Assembly (NCBI RefSeq): GCF_015840915.1
Contig: NZ_CP060398.1
Location: 3,348,001-3,412,000, forward strand
Source of the DNA: Synechococcus sp. CBW1002
GTDB taxonomy: Bacteria > Cyanobacteriota > Cyanobacteriia > PCC-6307 > Cyanobiaceae
Direction: 5' to 3'
DNA: 64,000 nucleotides
Every line of letters begins with the position of its first letter. Positions within the stretch are counted from its first letter, which is position 1. The notes beneath the pieces are model-generated. The model was not told the origin of the DNA and searched no databases. It worked only from the letters and a program-made list of their open reading frames with translations. Positions 9,886 to 19,677 of the stretch are shown here, one piece after another. A program made the translations under genes and the position numbers.

Positions 9886-9928
9886 ACGCGGTGAACCGTT
9901 CTCAGCCTCTTGATTTCAGCTGACTGGT

Positions 9929-11371
9929 TCAGCTGATGCATTCAGCTAATCGAAGGCTGAGCCGCCGAAACGCCTGATGCAACGGCCAGCTGAGCAGGAT
10001 CAACCCCACGGCCAGCAGGCTGTTGCGCGTATCGGAGACAACCTCCCCCACCAGGAAGGCCAAGGAGGTGATCCCCACCGTGGCTGCGGTGAAGGGATAG
10101 CCCCAGTCGCGAAAGGGCCGAGCCAGCTCTGGATCCCGCCAGCGCAGCACGAACAGGGCCGCGATCCCCGTGGCATAGAGCAACACATAGAAGAAGGCGG
10201 CCATGCCCAGCAGGATGGCGAAGTCGCCCACCAGCAGCAGCGCCGCCGCCGTCAGCGTCGTGATTCCGAGGGCGAACAGTGGTGTTCCTGCAGAGCTGAC
10301 CCCTGCCACGGCATTGAGGAAAAGTCCGTCTCGAGCCAGGCCGTAGAGCACCCGCGGGGCCGCCATGATCACGGCATTGATCAGGCCCAGACAGGAGATC
10401 AAGGCCAGCACCGTGATCAGTTGCGCCCCTCCGCCGCCGAACAACAGCCGGGCCGCATCGGCCAGGGGAAGCCGCGATCCGGCCAGCTCCGGCAGCGACA
10501 GCACCTGCAGCAGCGCCAGGTTGACGAGCAGGTAGAGGCCGGTCACCGCCAGCACGCCACCGACCAGGGATCGGGGCAGGGCAGCGGCGGGATCGGAGAA
10601 CTCCTCCGCGAAATAGATGGGGCTGTGCCAGCCGTCGTAGGTGGTGATCACCGCCTGAAGCGCAAAGACAAGGCCCACGGCCAGAGCTCGCCCCTGCGGC
10701 GGGGTCAGTGAGGCATCGGCCAGGGGCCCGGCGGACGCCGGGGCTGCGCTGCTGGCCGCGTGTGGTGCAAACCAGAAACAGGCGGCGATCAGGATCAGGA
10801 ATGCCCCGGCCTTGGCAAGGCTCAGCAGCTTCTGGCTGAGGCTGCCCGCCGCCAGGCCAAGCAACTGGACCAGGGCGAAGGTCAACAACACCACCAGGCC
10901 GATCGCCTTGCTGCCGACTGGCAGCCAGGGCAACAGCGCTGCGCTGTATTCACCGATCGTGACCGCCACCCAGGCCAGACCGGCGCACTGACCCAGCCAG
11001 TCGATCCAGCCCACCGAGAAGCCGGCCTGATCGCCGGCGGCACGGCGGGCGTAGACGTACCAGCCACCGGCCGAAGGCAAGGCTGCGGCCAGCTCAGCCA
11101 CCGCCAGGGCGCCGAACAGGGAGTAGATCCCACCGCCCAGCCAGACCAGCAGCATCAGGGGAGCACTGCCCAGCTGGGCCGCCACCAGGCCCGGTGTCCG
11201 CAGGATGCCGGCACCGATCGAACTACCCACAGCACCGGCGATGCCAAAGCTGGCGCCGAGGATGTGGAGCAACGAGCCCTGGCTGGGGGGGGACTCAGAT
11301 GGAGAAGGCACCGCGAAGAACTCCCGGTTGAATCCGGGGTTCCGGGAACCCGGAATGGGGTGGACCGCCAT
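9929..11371 (-). CDS. APC-superfamily amino acid permease
   Basis: About 480 aa with roughly 12 membrane helices. The first helix carries the APC signature GAVGSSIGAGILRTPGLVA and the second ALAVAELAAALPSAGGWYVYARR. It is a secondary transporter of the APC (amino acid-polyamine) superfamily in the plasma membrane; substrate unknown. The start is uncertain. ATG 11371 lies inside the 43-bp island repeat. GTG 11311, preceded by a GGGAG nine bases away, is an attractive alternative and would leave the repeat in the leader. The island insertion may therefore have replaced the native promoter region. Confidence 0.85.
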   Translation of the reverse strand: MAVHPIPGSRNPGFNREFFAVPSPSESPPSQGSLLHILGASFGIAGAVGSSIGAGILRTPGLVAAQLGSAPLMLLVWLGGGIYSLFGALAVAELAAALPSAGGWYVYARRAAGDQAGFSVGWIDWLGQCAGLAWVAVTIGEYSAALLPWLPVGSKAIGLVVLLTFALVQLLGLAAGSLSQKLLSLAKAGAFLILIAACFWFAPHAASSAAPASAGPLADASLTPPQGRALAVGLVFALQAVITTYDGWHSPIYFAEEFSDPAAALPRSLVGGVLAVTGLYLLVNLALLQVLSLPELAGSRLPLADAARLLFGGGGAQLITVLALISCLGLINAVIMAAPRVLYGLARDGLFLNAVAGVSSAGTPLFALGITTLTAAALLLVGDFAILLGMAAFFYVLLYATGIAALFVLRWRDPELARPFRDWGYPFTAATVGITSLAFLVGEVVSDTRNSLLAVGLILLSWPLHQAFRRLSLRLAECIS

Positions 11372-11399
11372 GCCGTCTTGCCCCAGTGTTCGACCTGGA
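11357..11399 (+). repeat. Left attachment-site repeat (attL), 43 bp
   Basis: Identical to 51742-51784 over 43 bases, from GGGGTGGACCGCC to CAGTGTTCGACCTGGA. Flanking bases differ on both sides. It contains a small CCAG/CTGG hairpin with a TTCGA loop, but no complete tRNA can be built. It overlaps the annotated 5' end of the APC permease. Confidence 0.8.
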
Positions 11400-11460
11400 G
11401 ACACGAGCAGCAGGGCACCCGGTAGTTAGAGCCTACTTTGCAGGGGTCTTGATGGCAAGA

Positions 11461-11484
11461 TGGGTCTGACAAGTGGGTCTGACA
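11461..11484 (+). repeat. Left arm-type repeat pair (TCTGACA x2)
   Basis: Two TCTGACA copies at 11465-11471 and 11478-11484, 13 bp apart. The surrounding 24 bases match 51681-51704 at 22 positions in the same orientation. The position, between the attachment repeat and the recombinase gene, suggests recombinase or excisionase arm sites. That role is inferred. Confidence 0.55.
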
Positions 11485-12789
11485 GGCGTGACAGAGAGCA
11501 GCGCATGACAAAGCATGAAGTCACGCCGAGCTTCGATTTGTCTCGATCTGTTTTCCAGCCCACCGGACCCAGCACCTCCAACGACACCAGCCACCACACG
11601 TAGAGCCATGGCAAGCGTGTTCACCCGCCCCAAGAGAACCGGCTTTTACTCTCGGATCGCTGTACCTCGGGACCTCTGGCCCAGCTACTCGACTCGCTCC
11701 ATCGTCAGGAAGCTGACCGCCACGAGCAGACGAGCCGCAGAGATTGAAGCTCGCAGCATCCAGGTCGACTTCGACAGAAGCTTCCAGGAGGAACGCTCCC
11801 AGAGCCCTCTGGATGCCCCAGGAAACGACCTCAAGCACCTTCTGCGTGTCATCCAGGCTGATCCAGCCGAAGAACATTCACAGGATGATCTGGACACCGC
11901 TGACGAACTGGTCATCCAGCAGCTGAACATCCACACCGATGGATCGCTCAGTCCCGAGGAGGATCGGCTGTGGGCTCAGCACCAAGCCTGGAAGGAGGGC
12001 CACCAGCCATACACGATTTGGATCGAGAGACGAGCCGAGACGGAAGGGACACGCCTTACGACCCAACGAAACTGGCACACCTACCTAGGACGGCTTGCAA
12101 AGTGGGCGGGCACCGATTACCTGAGCGGTCTCACCAGAAGGGATGCGATCGAGTTCAAGGAATGGCTGCTCAAACAAACGAACGAGAAAACAGGAAAGCC
12201 GAATTCACCCGGTTACCACAAGAACCACTTCAAGGTCTACGGAGCCTTCTGGCGATGGGCGGATGACCATCAACAAGTCTCAGATCCCACTATCTGGGCC
12301 AATCTCGGGCGAAGCATCAAGGAGCATCATCACGATCGAATTCTCCCCGACTTCGCAGAAGCTGACGAGCTTGCCGCTGAAGACCTCCTCTACAACATCC
12401 AACGCTTCACTGGCTGCCGTGGTAGCGAAGCAGCAGGGCTACGGGGTTGTGACTTGGATCTTGAGGGTAGAACGATCCACTTCACCGAATGGAAAGAGGG
12501 GGAAATGGTCCGTCACCTCAAAGGCAAATCGAAGGACCGTCGAACCGTACCAATGCACTCAAAGATTTACTCACTGCTACTGAAGCTGTATCCAGGCGGC
12601 CTGCCAAATGGATCGCTGTTCCCCAAGCAGTACAAGCCCAGTGAAGAGACATGGGGCGACACCTACAAAGAAGGCGTCCTGAGAAGGTATGGCATTCATA
12701 GCCACGATCTACGCAGACGAGTCGTTACTCAGCTTTCCTTGTCCTCATCACCCTTTATACTCTATGCTCTTACGCGCCATCAGATCCCT

Positions 12790-14075
12790 GGCATGAGCAC
12801 AGGGCTGCCTAAAAGTGTGATCAGCCCAAGCTCCCTCGGCTGGCCACGCCGCCAAGTGCCAGCATTCCCTTGATGTCGTAGGCCAACTCCCGCAGGCCTT
12901 GGCGGATCGAGCGGTAGCCGCCCCGCCGCAGCAAGTTCATCACGATGGTTCGCAGGAAGGCGAACACCGGGGCCCCGATCCGGTTGGCGTAGCGATGAGC
13001 GTCCTCACCCAGCTGGACGTCACGGGCCCAGTGCCATTCGTTCTCAATGCTCCAGCGCTGACGGATCAGGCGCAGCAGGGCTTGTGGCGTGGTGCGCACG
13101 CTGGTGAGGAACAGGTGGTGCCTGATCTTGCGCTTGCCCTTGCGGGTGAGGGTGCCTGTGATCACCTCAACGATCCAGGCGCTGCCGGGCCAGTTGGCTT
13201 TGATGTGCTCCGGTGCCTCTCTGGCTCGCAGTTCCCAGACGGTGTCGCGCCCGTGGCGCTTCTCGTGATCTGTTGCAGTGAAAGGGATGTGACGCTTTCC
13301 CTGGAACTGGCAGCCGATCTGGCGGTAGAGGGTCTTCTGGTTCGATTTGACGGTCAGGAGCACGTCGGCCCCCTGGGAGAGGCACCAGCGAAAAACGCCT
13401 GCGTCGTGTGCAGGGCATCCGCCTGGATCAACACGCCATCGAGATCCAGGCTGCTGAGCAGCTCTTTCAGCGCCGCACGCTCACTGGATTCGTGGGTGTC
13501 ATAGGTCGTCTGGGCCAGGGCGACGCCAAGGGCCCGGGCGTACACCGTGACCTGGGCGACAAACCGGTGACTGCCGTCTTCTGTCTCCACGGCAGAGCCG
13601 CGCAGGGTCTTGCCATCACACACCAGCTGATCCAGACCCGTTGCCCCGCTTGGGACCTGGCTGATCATCCAGGCCTGCAGCACCTGGCCAAACTCCTGCA
13701 GGTGGGCCTTGTTGAACAGGTAGAGGAAGGTGGCATCGGAGGGCCAGCGCTTGAAATTCAGGCCCAGCGCCTGGTTGAGTGCCTCACGGTGCCGCCGGGC
13801 AAAGGCCTCCAGATCACGGGAGCTGCGGCAGCCGCTCAGGATCCCGAGCACAGCCACCAGCAGCAGGAACCACTGCGGGTAACGCACCCCGCGGCGGTAA
13901 CGCCCATCCGGGATGGCCTTGAGGAAGCTGATCAGGTCATCCGGTGCGGGCTGATCGACTCCGGTGGAGCGGGTTTCGGGCATTGGGGGCACTGAGACCC
14001 GCCGACCAAACCCAATGCTGGCAGACCTGCCAAGAGCTACCAGGACAGACTTTTAGGCGACCCTGGGCATGAGCA
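12790..14075. mobile_element. ISAs1-family insertion (IS 12800-14065) with 10-bp target duplication
   Basis: The 1266-bp element starts CAGGGCTGCCTAAAAGT and ends with its imperfect inverted complement (CAGGGTCGCCTAAAAGT, 15 of 17). GGCATGAGCA is duplicated at 12790-12799 and 14066-14075. It carries one frameshifted minus-strand transposase. Confidence 0.9.
12821..13992 (-). pseudogene. ISAs1-family transposase, frameshifted
   Basis: Two overlapping frames. The N-terminal half (13354-13992) contains DLISFLKAIPDGRYRRGVRYPQWFLLLVAVLGILSGCRS and DGKTLRGS, ending after LIQADALHTTQAFFAGASPRG. The C-terminal half (12821-13363) starts at LLTVKSNQKTLYRQIG and includes IRQRWSIENEWHWARDV. Homologues read continuously ('ADALHT..F..GADVLLTVKSNQ'), so one G appears to be missing from the G5 run near 13360. 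Alternatively, slippage on that run could restore the protein. The single-base lesion makes this copy probably inactive. Confidence 0.8.
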
Positions 14076-14143
14076 AAGTTGTTGAGCGTTACGTACTACC
14101 TAGCCTCAACGACCTACGCCCATTCGTTGAGAAACTACAGTAA

Positions 14144-14688
14144 GCATGCTAGTCGCAAGAACATCACGGCATTGCTGTTTTTTTAGGGACAGGCTTGCAA
14201 GTGGCTAAAATGGTTGAAGAATCTAGCAACCATCCGCGAATGAGAGGTTGCCTGGCAAGTTCCAATGCCTCGACATGAGCTCGGTCATAGACTCCGCATG
14301 ACGCGCGGAAAGTCTCAAAGTCACTGCAAAGGAAGATGAGCTTAGGTCATTTCTTGGCAAGTACTTATGAAAGCTTGGGGCTCCGATACCAACCCAATTT
14401 GCAAGGGCTCCCACGCCCGGCTCCCCACTGAGCTAATCGGCCTACTGCAGATATCCGCGTGCAACCAGCCACGGAAGTTTTATCTGATTTAGAAAGAATA
14501 ACACTACAAAGCATTAGATTATTGTCTCCCCAAAACGAGTCTAATCCACACATTCCTTGACGGCAAAGCGAACCGCGGCAGTGAAAGATTTAGACAATGA
14601 AGTCGGGATCTGATGATGCCGAGGGATGATGCCATTGCAATGGGAGACTCGCAGGGGAAGAGGGTGGAAACAAGAGCTCATAATTTCC
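14144..14688. other. AT-richer stretch without a recognised gene
   Basis: Between the recombinase stop codon and the lipoprotein promoter there are only short open frames of 60-75 codons on the minus strand. They have no ribosome-binding sites and no recognisable products. It is native island DNA, not IS sequence, judged by lack of repeats elsewhere in the window. Confidence 0.5.
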
Positions 14689-14717
14689 TTGACATATATT
14701 GCGACCTGACTTAGATT
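14689..14717 (+). promoter_or_regulatory. Sigma-70-type promoter for the interrupted lipoprotein
   Basis: TTGACA (14689-14694), a 17-base spacer, then TAGATT (14712-14717). The predicted start lies about 15 bases before the TTG start codon of the lipoprotein gene. Confidence 0.7.
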
Positions 14718-14821
14718 AAAACTAGTTTCACAAAGACATTGAGCAAAATCGCCATTTTGCAAGCAGCGTCGCTGGCTATATTGCTATCAGCCTGTTCTGA
14801 TGGCCCTAGCAATTCTCAATC

Positions 14822-16087
14822 TGAGGTGAGTGCCTTTTATTGGACAGTTCCGGCCCCTGACATCGTTAACCCAGGACGGGTGGAACATGGTTCGGCCTCA
14901 GTGTAGACCGCGTGGGGAGTTTTGCCTCCAAGGGAACTGTGAGGTCTTACATGGCAATACCGCCACAGGAAGCGGGCCAGGCTGATTTCAGCGTCCCAGC
15001 CATCGCTGTATGCCCGTAGGTAGACCTCCTCGTACTTGACAGTCCTCCACAGCCGTTCAACAAGGATGTTGTCGTAGCACCGCTTTCTGCCGGACCAGCT
15101 GATCTGGATCCGCTCCCCTTTGAGTCTGGCCACAAAGTCAGCGGACGTGAACTGACAGCCTTGATCGGAGTGGAAGATCTCTGGCCTACGGCCGCCTCCC
15201 AAGGCCATCTCCAGGGCCTCCAGACAGAACTTCGTGTCAAGGCTGTTGGAGAGCCTCCAGCTGAGCACATGCCTGGAATGGAGATCCATGATCGCCACCA
15301 GATAGAGGAACCCTTTCTGCAGAGGGATGTAGGTGATGTCGGTCGCCCAGACCTGATCCACCGACGTGACCTGCGTGAGGTCCACCAGGCAGGGGAACCG
15401 CACGGACGGATCACCTGGAACCGTCGTCCGGGGCTTCTGGTAGATCGCCCGTAATCCCATGCGCCGCATGAGGTTTCGCACTCGATCTCGGCTGATCGGG
15501 ATACCATCTTGGGCCAGATAGTCCACCATCCGGCGGCTGCCGCTGCAGGGATCCTCCAGGTAGAGAGCATCGATCCTGGCCATGATCCGCAGCGTCGATA
15601 CACGGACCGGTGTCGGCCGGTAGTACAGCGTGGATCGAGGCAGCCCCAGCAGCGCACACTGCCTGCTGATGCTGAGCTCGGGGTGGTCGTGATCGACCAG
15701 CTTGCGCAGTTCACGGGCATCAGAGCAGTTGAGACTTTTTTTTGAGCCACTCCAGCTCCATCTGCAGCCGTCCGATCTGCTGGAACAGCTCCGCCTCCTT
15801 GGCCTGCCCCTCCTCCTTGTCCTTGGTCTTCTTGCCTCGGGTGAAGAGCTCGCTGGCACCGTCCAGGAGCTGCCGCTTCCACTGGCTCACCTGGATCGGG
15901 TGGATGGCGTGGTCGGCGGCGATCTCCTGGATCGTCTTGCGGCCACTGATCGCCTCCATGGCGACCCTGGCCTTGAACTCGGGGCTGTGGGTGCGGCGCT
16001 TGCTCATCGGTGGGAGCCCCTTTCAGGGGCGGTACCCCGCCTCAGAGGTTAACGATGGGGCCTGTCCAGAAAAGCCAGACCACCTCA
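14822..16087 (-). mobile_element. IS3a copy 1 (IS3 family, 1266 bp, complete)
   Basis: Terminal inverted repeats start TGAGGTGNNTGCC / TGAGGTGGTCTGGC. The 3-bp target duplication ATC is at 14819-14821 and 16088-16090. It interrupts the lipoprotein gene in antisense orientation. Confidence 0.93.
14837..16007 (-). CDS. IS3a transposase OrfA + OrfB (copy 1)
   Basis: OrfA (15720-16007, 95 aa) is the helix-turn-helix/leucine-zipper part (MSKRRTHSPEFKARVAMEAISGRKTIQEIAADHAI). OrfB, in a different frame (14837 to about 15735), has the IS3 DDE integrase core: Asp in DQVWATDITYIPLQKG, Asp in FHSDQGCQFTS, Glu in DNILVERLWRTVKYEEVYL. The frames meet at an A8 run ending OrfA. OrfB is in the +1 frame, so removing one A in the transcript gives a fused OrfAB. 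The same A8 occurs in every complete copy, which points to programmed slippage rather than decay. Confidence 0.88.
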
Positions 16088-16466
16088 ATCCTCGGCCTTT
16101 TCCGAAGAGCGCTGGGTCGAAAGCATTACCCCCTCCCCCGAATACAAAGCGGTTTTTATTGGTAAATGCGACCCAACTGGAATCGTTTGCCCTGATGGCA
16201 AGTCAATTAGCCCTGATCTGCTCACGGTTGGCGAAAGCATTAGCGGTTTACGGATCGGTGCAATAAAATGCACGTTGGCAACTAAAGACGTGCGAGGGTG
16301 GACAGGAGGTCCAAAGCTAGCTGCCGTGGCAGGCAAGTGGAATTGCATAGCCTCTGAGAGCCGCAATGCGGTCGAGAATCATGCTGATGACAGTGGCAAA
16401 AGAAATTACCCGTGGATCAGTGCAATTGGAGTGAGCCTTTAGAGCAAGACTAGTTGATCTACTGAC

Positions 16467-17732
16467 TGAGGTGGTCTGGCTTTTCTGGACAGGCCCCATC
16501 GTTAACCTCTGAGGCGGGGTACCGCCCCTGAAAGGGGCTCCCACCGATGAGCAAGCGCCGCACCCACAGCCCCGAGTTCAAGGCCAGGGTCGCCATGGAG
16601 GCGATCAGTGGCCGCAAGACGATCCAGGAGATCGCCGCCGACCACGCCATCCACCCGATCCAGGTGAGCCAGTGGAAGCGGCAGCTCCTGGACGGTGCCA
16701 GCGAGCTCTTCACCCGAGGCAAGAAGACCAAGGACAAGGAGGAGGGGCAGGCCAAGGAGGCGGAGCTGTTCCAGCAGATCGGACGGCTGCAGATGGAGCT
16801 GGAGTGGCTCAAAAAAAAGTCTCAACTGCTCTGATGCCCGTGAACTGCGCAAGCTGGTCGATCACGACCACCCCGAGCTCAGCATCAGCAGGCAGTGTGC
16901 GCTGCTGGGGCTGCCTCGATCCACGCTGTACTACCGGCCGACACCGGTCCGTGTATCGACGCTGCGGATCATGGCCAGGATCGATGCTCTCTACCTGGAG
17001 GATCCCTGCAGCGGCAGCCGCCGGATGGTGGACTATCTGGCCCAAGATGGTATCCCGATCAGCCGAGATCGAGTGCGAAACCTCATGCGGCGCATGGGAT
17101 TACGGGCGATCTACCAGAAGCCCCGGACGACGGTTCCAGGTGATCCGTCCGTGCGGTTCCCCTGCCTGGTGGACCTCACGCAGGTCACGTCGGTGGATCA
17201 GGTCTGGGCGACCGACATCACCTACATCCCTCTGCAGAAAGGGTTCCTCTATCTGGTGGCGATCATGGATCTCCATTCCAGGCATGTGCTCAGCTGGAGG
17301 CTCTCCAACAGCCTTGACACGAAGTTCTGTCTGGAGGCCCTGGAGATGGCCTTGGGAGGCGGCCGTAGGCCAGAGATCTTCCACTCCGATCAAGGCTGTC
17401 AGTTCACGTCCGCTGACTTTGTGGCCAGACTCAAAGGGGAGCGGATCCAGATCAGCTGGTCCGGCAGAAAGCGGTGCTACGACAACATCCTTGTTGAACG
17501 GCTGTGGAGGACTGTCAAGTACGAGGAGGTCTACCTACGGGCATACAGCGATGGCTGGGACGCTGAAATCAGCCTGGCCCGCTTCCTGTGGCGGTATTGC
17601 CATGTAAGACCTCACAGTTCCCTTGGAGGCAAAACTCCCCACGCGGTCTACACTGAGGCCGAACCATGTTCCACCCGTCCTGGGTTAACGATGTCAGGGG
17701 CCGGAACTGTCCAATAAAAGGCACCCACCTCA
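16467..17732 (+). mobile_element. IS3a copy 2 (complete, 1266 bp)
   Basis: Complete copy in inverted orientation to copy 1, with target duplication GAC at 16464-16466 and 17733-17735. It lies just after the lipoprotein stop codon. Confidence 0.93.
16547..17717 (+). CDS. IS3a transposase OrfAB (copy 2)
   Basis: OrfA 16547-16834 and OrfB (open to 17717) translate identically to copy 1, with the same A8 run at the frame junction. With intact ends and intact frames this copy should be mobile and could act in trans on the others. Confidence 0.88.
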
Positions 17733-17991
17733 GACATAAGCTCTGACCCAATCCGAATGCATAGCTTGCCCCATACCCTAACTTCCTTGCCGAGCAGGCT
17801 TGGCGGGGAAAGTCCCACTAGACATAAATGCCACACCACCAAGTAGATCACTTACATAGTGTGGACAACTGAATACATACTCAACAAAGAGCAATCAGCA
17901 ATACATCAGACCACGAGAAGCAGCCCTCGTTCACGCAGATCAAACTTCCGCCACGGCCAAAACCATTGCAGACGTCGCAGCTGGACGTCGC

Positions 17992-18150
17992 ATGAGCAGC
18001 TCCTGGGATTTGTCGGACAGTCAGTTTGTGGAGGGCTCGAAGAGCACAGGCACATTCCTATACAAGGAGTTCTATGGAGGCCAAGAAACGAAAGGCGCTC
18101 AATTTGTGAGGGTTGCCTCGGAGCAGAAAGACCAAGGCCGAGACTACTGA
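17992..18150 (+). CDS. Orphan 52-aa reading frame between IS copies
   Basis: MSSSWDLSDSQFVEGSKSTGTFLYKEFYGG, then QFVRVASEQKDQGRDY-stop. The frame is open back to 17860 without another start codon (about 96 codons in all), so this may be the C-terminal end of a larger protein whose start was lost to rearrangement. No homology recognised. The remainder of 17733-18237 shows nothing else recognisable. Confidence 0.3.
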   Translation: MSSSWDLSDSQFVEGSKSTGTFLYKEFYGGQETKGAQFVRVASEQKDQGRDY

Positions 18151-18237
18151 TCGGGGATTGGTGGAGAGGTGCAAGAAGGCAAACACACACTACACACACG
18201 GGACAGCAAAAGCCCACGGCCTCCCCAAGACCAAGAT

Positions 18238-19442
18238 TGAGGTGGGTGCCTTTTATTGGACAGTTCCGGCCCCTGACATCGTTAACCCAGGACGGGTGGA
18301 ACATGGTTCGGCCTCAGTGTAGACCGCGTGGGGAGTTTTGCCTCCAAGGGAACTGTGAGGTCTTACATGGCAATACCGCCACAGGAAGCGGGCCAGGCTG
18401 ATTTCAGCGTCCCAGCCATCGCTGTATGCCCGTAGGTAGACCTCCTCGTACTTGACAGTCCTCCACAGCCGTTCAACAAGGATGTTGTCGTAGCACCGCT
18501 TTCTGCCGGACCAGCTGATCTGGATCCGCTCCCCTTTGAGTCTGGCCACAAAGTCAGCGGACGTGAACTGACAGCCTTGATCGGAGTGGAAGATCTCTGG
18601 CCTACGGCCGCCTCCCAAGGCCATCTCCAGGGCCTCCAGACAGAACTTCGTGTCAAGGCTGTTGGAGAGCCTCCAGCTGAGCACATGCCTGGAATGGAGA
18701 TCCATGATCGCCACCAGATAGAGAAACCCTTTCTGCAGAGGGATGTAGGTGATGTCGGTCGCCCAGACCTGATCCACCGACGTGACCTGCGTGAGGTCCA
18801 CCAGGCAGGGGAACCGCACGGACGGATCACCTGGAACCGTCGTCCGGGGCTTCTGGTAGATCGCCCGTAATCCCATGCGCCGCATGAGGTTTCGCACTCG
18901 ATCTCGGCTGATCGGGATACCATCTTGGGCCAGATAGTCCACCATCCGGCGGCTGCCGCTGCAGGGATCCTCCAGGTAGAGAGCATCGATCCTGGCCATG
19001 ATCCGCAGCGTCGATACACGGACCGGTGTCGGCCGGTAGTACAGCGTGGATCGAGGCAGCCCCAGCAGCGCACACTGCCTGCTGATGCTGAGCTCGGGGT
19101 GGTCGTGATCGACCAGCTTGCGCAGTTCACGGGCATCAGAGCAGTTGAGACTTTTTTTTGAGCCACTCCAGCTCCATCTGCAGCCGTCCGATCTGCTGGA
19201 ACAGCTCCGCCTCCTTGGCCTGCCCCTCCTCCTTGTCCTTGGTCTTCTTGCCTCGGGTGAAGAGCTCGCTGGCACCGTCCAGGAGCTGCCGCTTCCACTG
19301 GCTCACCTGGATCGGGTGGATGGCGTGGTCGGCGGCGATCTCCTGGATCGTCTTGCGGCCACTGATCGCCTCCATGGCGACCCTGGCCTTGAACTCGGGG
19401 CTGTGGGTGCGGCGCTTGCTCATCGGTGGGAGCCCCTTTCAG
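18238..19442 (-). mobile_element. IS3a copy 3, 5' end removed by an IS256-type element
   Basis: The left end (TGAGGTGGGTGCC) is intact at 18238. The right end is cut about 60 bases short at 19442, where the terminal repeat of IS256 element 1 begins. The transposase frames survive, but the element has lost one terminus and cannot move by itself. Confidence 0.88.
18253..19423 (-). CDS. IS3a transposase OrfAB (copy 3)
   Basis: OrfA 19136-19423 and OrfB down to 18253 match copies 1 and 2. Only a silent-looking change (AGGAAC to AGAAAC) is seen at about 18722. The frames meet at the same A8 run. Confidence 0.85.
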
Positions 19443-19478
19443 CTTGCGTCCCCTGTGTTGGTGTAAATCCCTGGGGAC

Positions 19479-19505
19479 CTCAACCCCGGCGTAGCCGGGG
19501 TTGAG
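19479..19505 (+). repeat. 12-bp perfect hairpin in the IS256 leader
   Basis: CTCAACCCCGGC / GCCGGGGTTGAG with a GTA loop, between the IS end and the transposase start. There is no T-run. It may block readthrough transcription or translation into the transposase, as leader hairpins do in several IS families. Confidence 0.55.
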
Positions 19506-19640
19506 CGCGCACCTCAGACGTTCCGCTCAGCGGCCAGCGTTGCAAGGGGTGGGCAGGCCCGTGACCCTGGTTTGAGCACTACCTCAACCAGACGAACCAT
19601 GTCGAGTCACCCCGGGGAACTTCCCCCCGAGGTGCTCACA

Positions 19641-19674
19641 GAACCGTACGTGACACTCTCGCGTCATACGGCTC
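19641..19674 (-). ncRNA. Group II intron domain V
   Basis: 34 nt, GAGCCGTATG...CACGTACGGTTC, the conserved catalytic hairpin with its AGC/CGT-type base-paired arms. Domain VI follows directly (to about 19603). Confidence 0.85.
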
Positions 19675-19677
19675 CCA

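Larger units (their letters stand above)
11608..14143 (+). pseudogene. Tyrosine recombinase (integrase), split by an ISAs1-type element
   Basis: Coding parts are 11608-12799 and 14076-14143. Removing the IS (12800-14065) and one copy of its 10-bp target duplication gives a continuous 419-aa protein with all expected catalytic residues. These are Arg271 (TGCRGSE), His366-x-x-Arg369 (HDLRR), His391 (TRHQ) and the nucleophile Tyr403 (VVERYVLP). As it stands the truncated product lacks Tyr403 and cannot cut DNA. The ATG at 11608 (MASVFTRPKRTGFYSRIAVP) fits typical integrase starts; an in-frame ATG at 11515 would add 31 Pro/Thr-rich residues. It lies about 200 bases inside attL and is the likely island integrase. 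Confidence 0.85.
14739..16442 (+). pseudogene. Island lipoprotein gene, interrupted by IS3a copy 1
   Basis: Coding parts are 14739-14821 and 16091-16442. Taking out IS3a (14822-16087) and one ATC duplication joins the frame exactly, giving 144 aa. It starts with a lipoprotein signal (KIAILQAASLAILLSAC, lipobox LLSAC, Cys19) and continues FSEERWVESITPSPEYKAVFIGKCDPTGIVCPDGK to a C-terminal PWISAIGVSL. Four or more cysteines in the mature part suggest a disulfide-stabilised periplasmic or outer-membrane-facing protein. No family recognised. The start codon is TTG. This gene is island cargo independent of the icfG-like operon. Confidence 0.7.

Noticed and set aside
11380-11400. tRNA 3' end inside the 43-bp island repeat (CAGTGTTCGACCTGG)
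   Set aside because: Only a 4-bp stem with a TTCGA loop; no acceptor stem or rest of a tRNA on either side.
10760-11425. Plus-strand frame over the APC permease
   Set aside because: Antisense shadow with Gln/Gly-rich composition and no ribosome-binding site.
14380-14455. Minus-strand stretch beginning GGCCGATTAGCTCAGTGGGGA, like a tRNA D-arm
   Set aside because: No matching second half of the D-stem, no anticodon stem and no TTCGA T-loop; no tRNA can be folded.
16672-17607. Long 311-codon frame within IS3a
   Set aside because: It is the third frame over orfA/orfB and has no transposase motifs; the DDE core is in the overlapping 340-codon frame. The same holds for the other copies.
19479-19505. 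Hairpin as the 5'-exon terminator typical of group IIC intron insertion
   Set aside because: It lies on the 3'-exon side of the intron and about 95 bases away, so it is not the IIC target motif.
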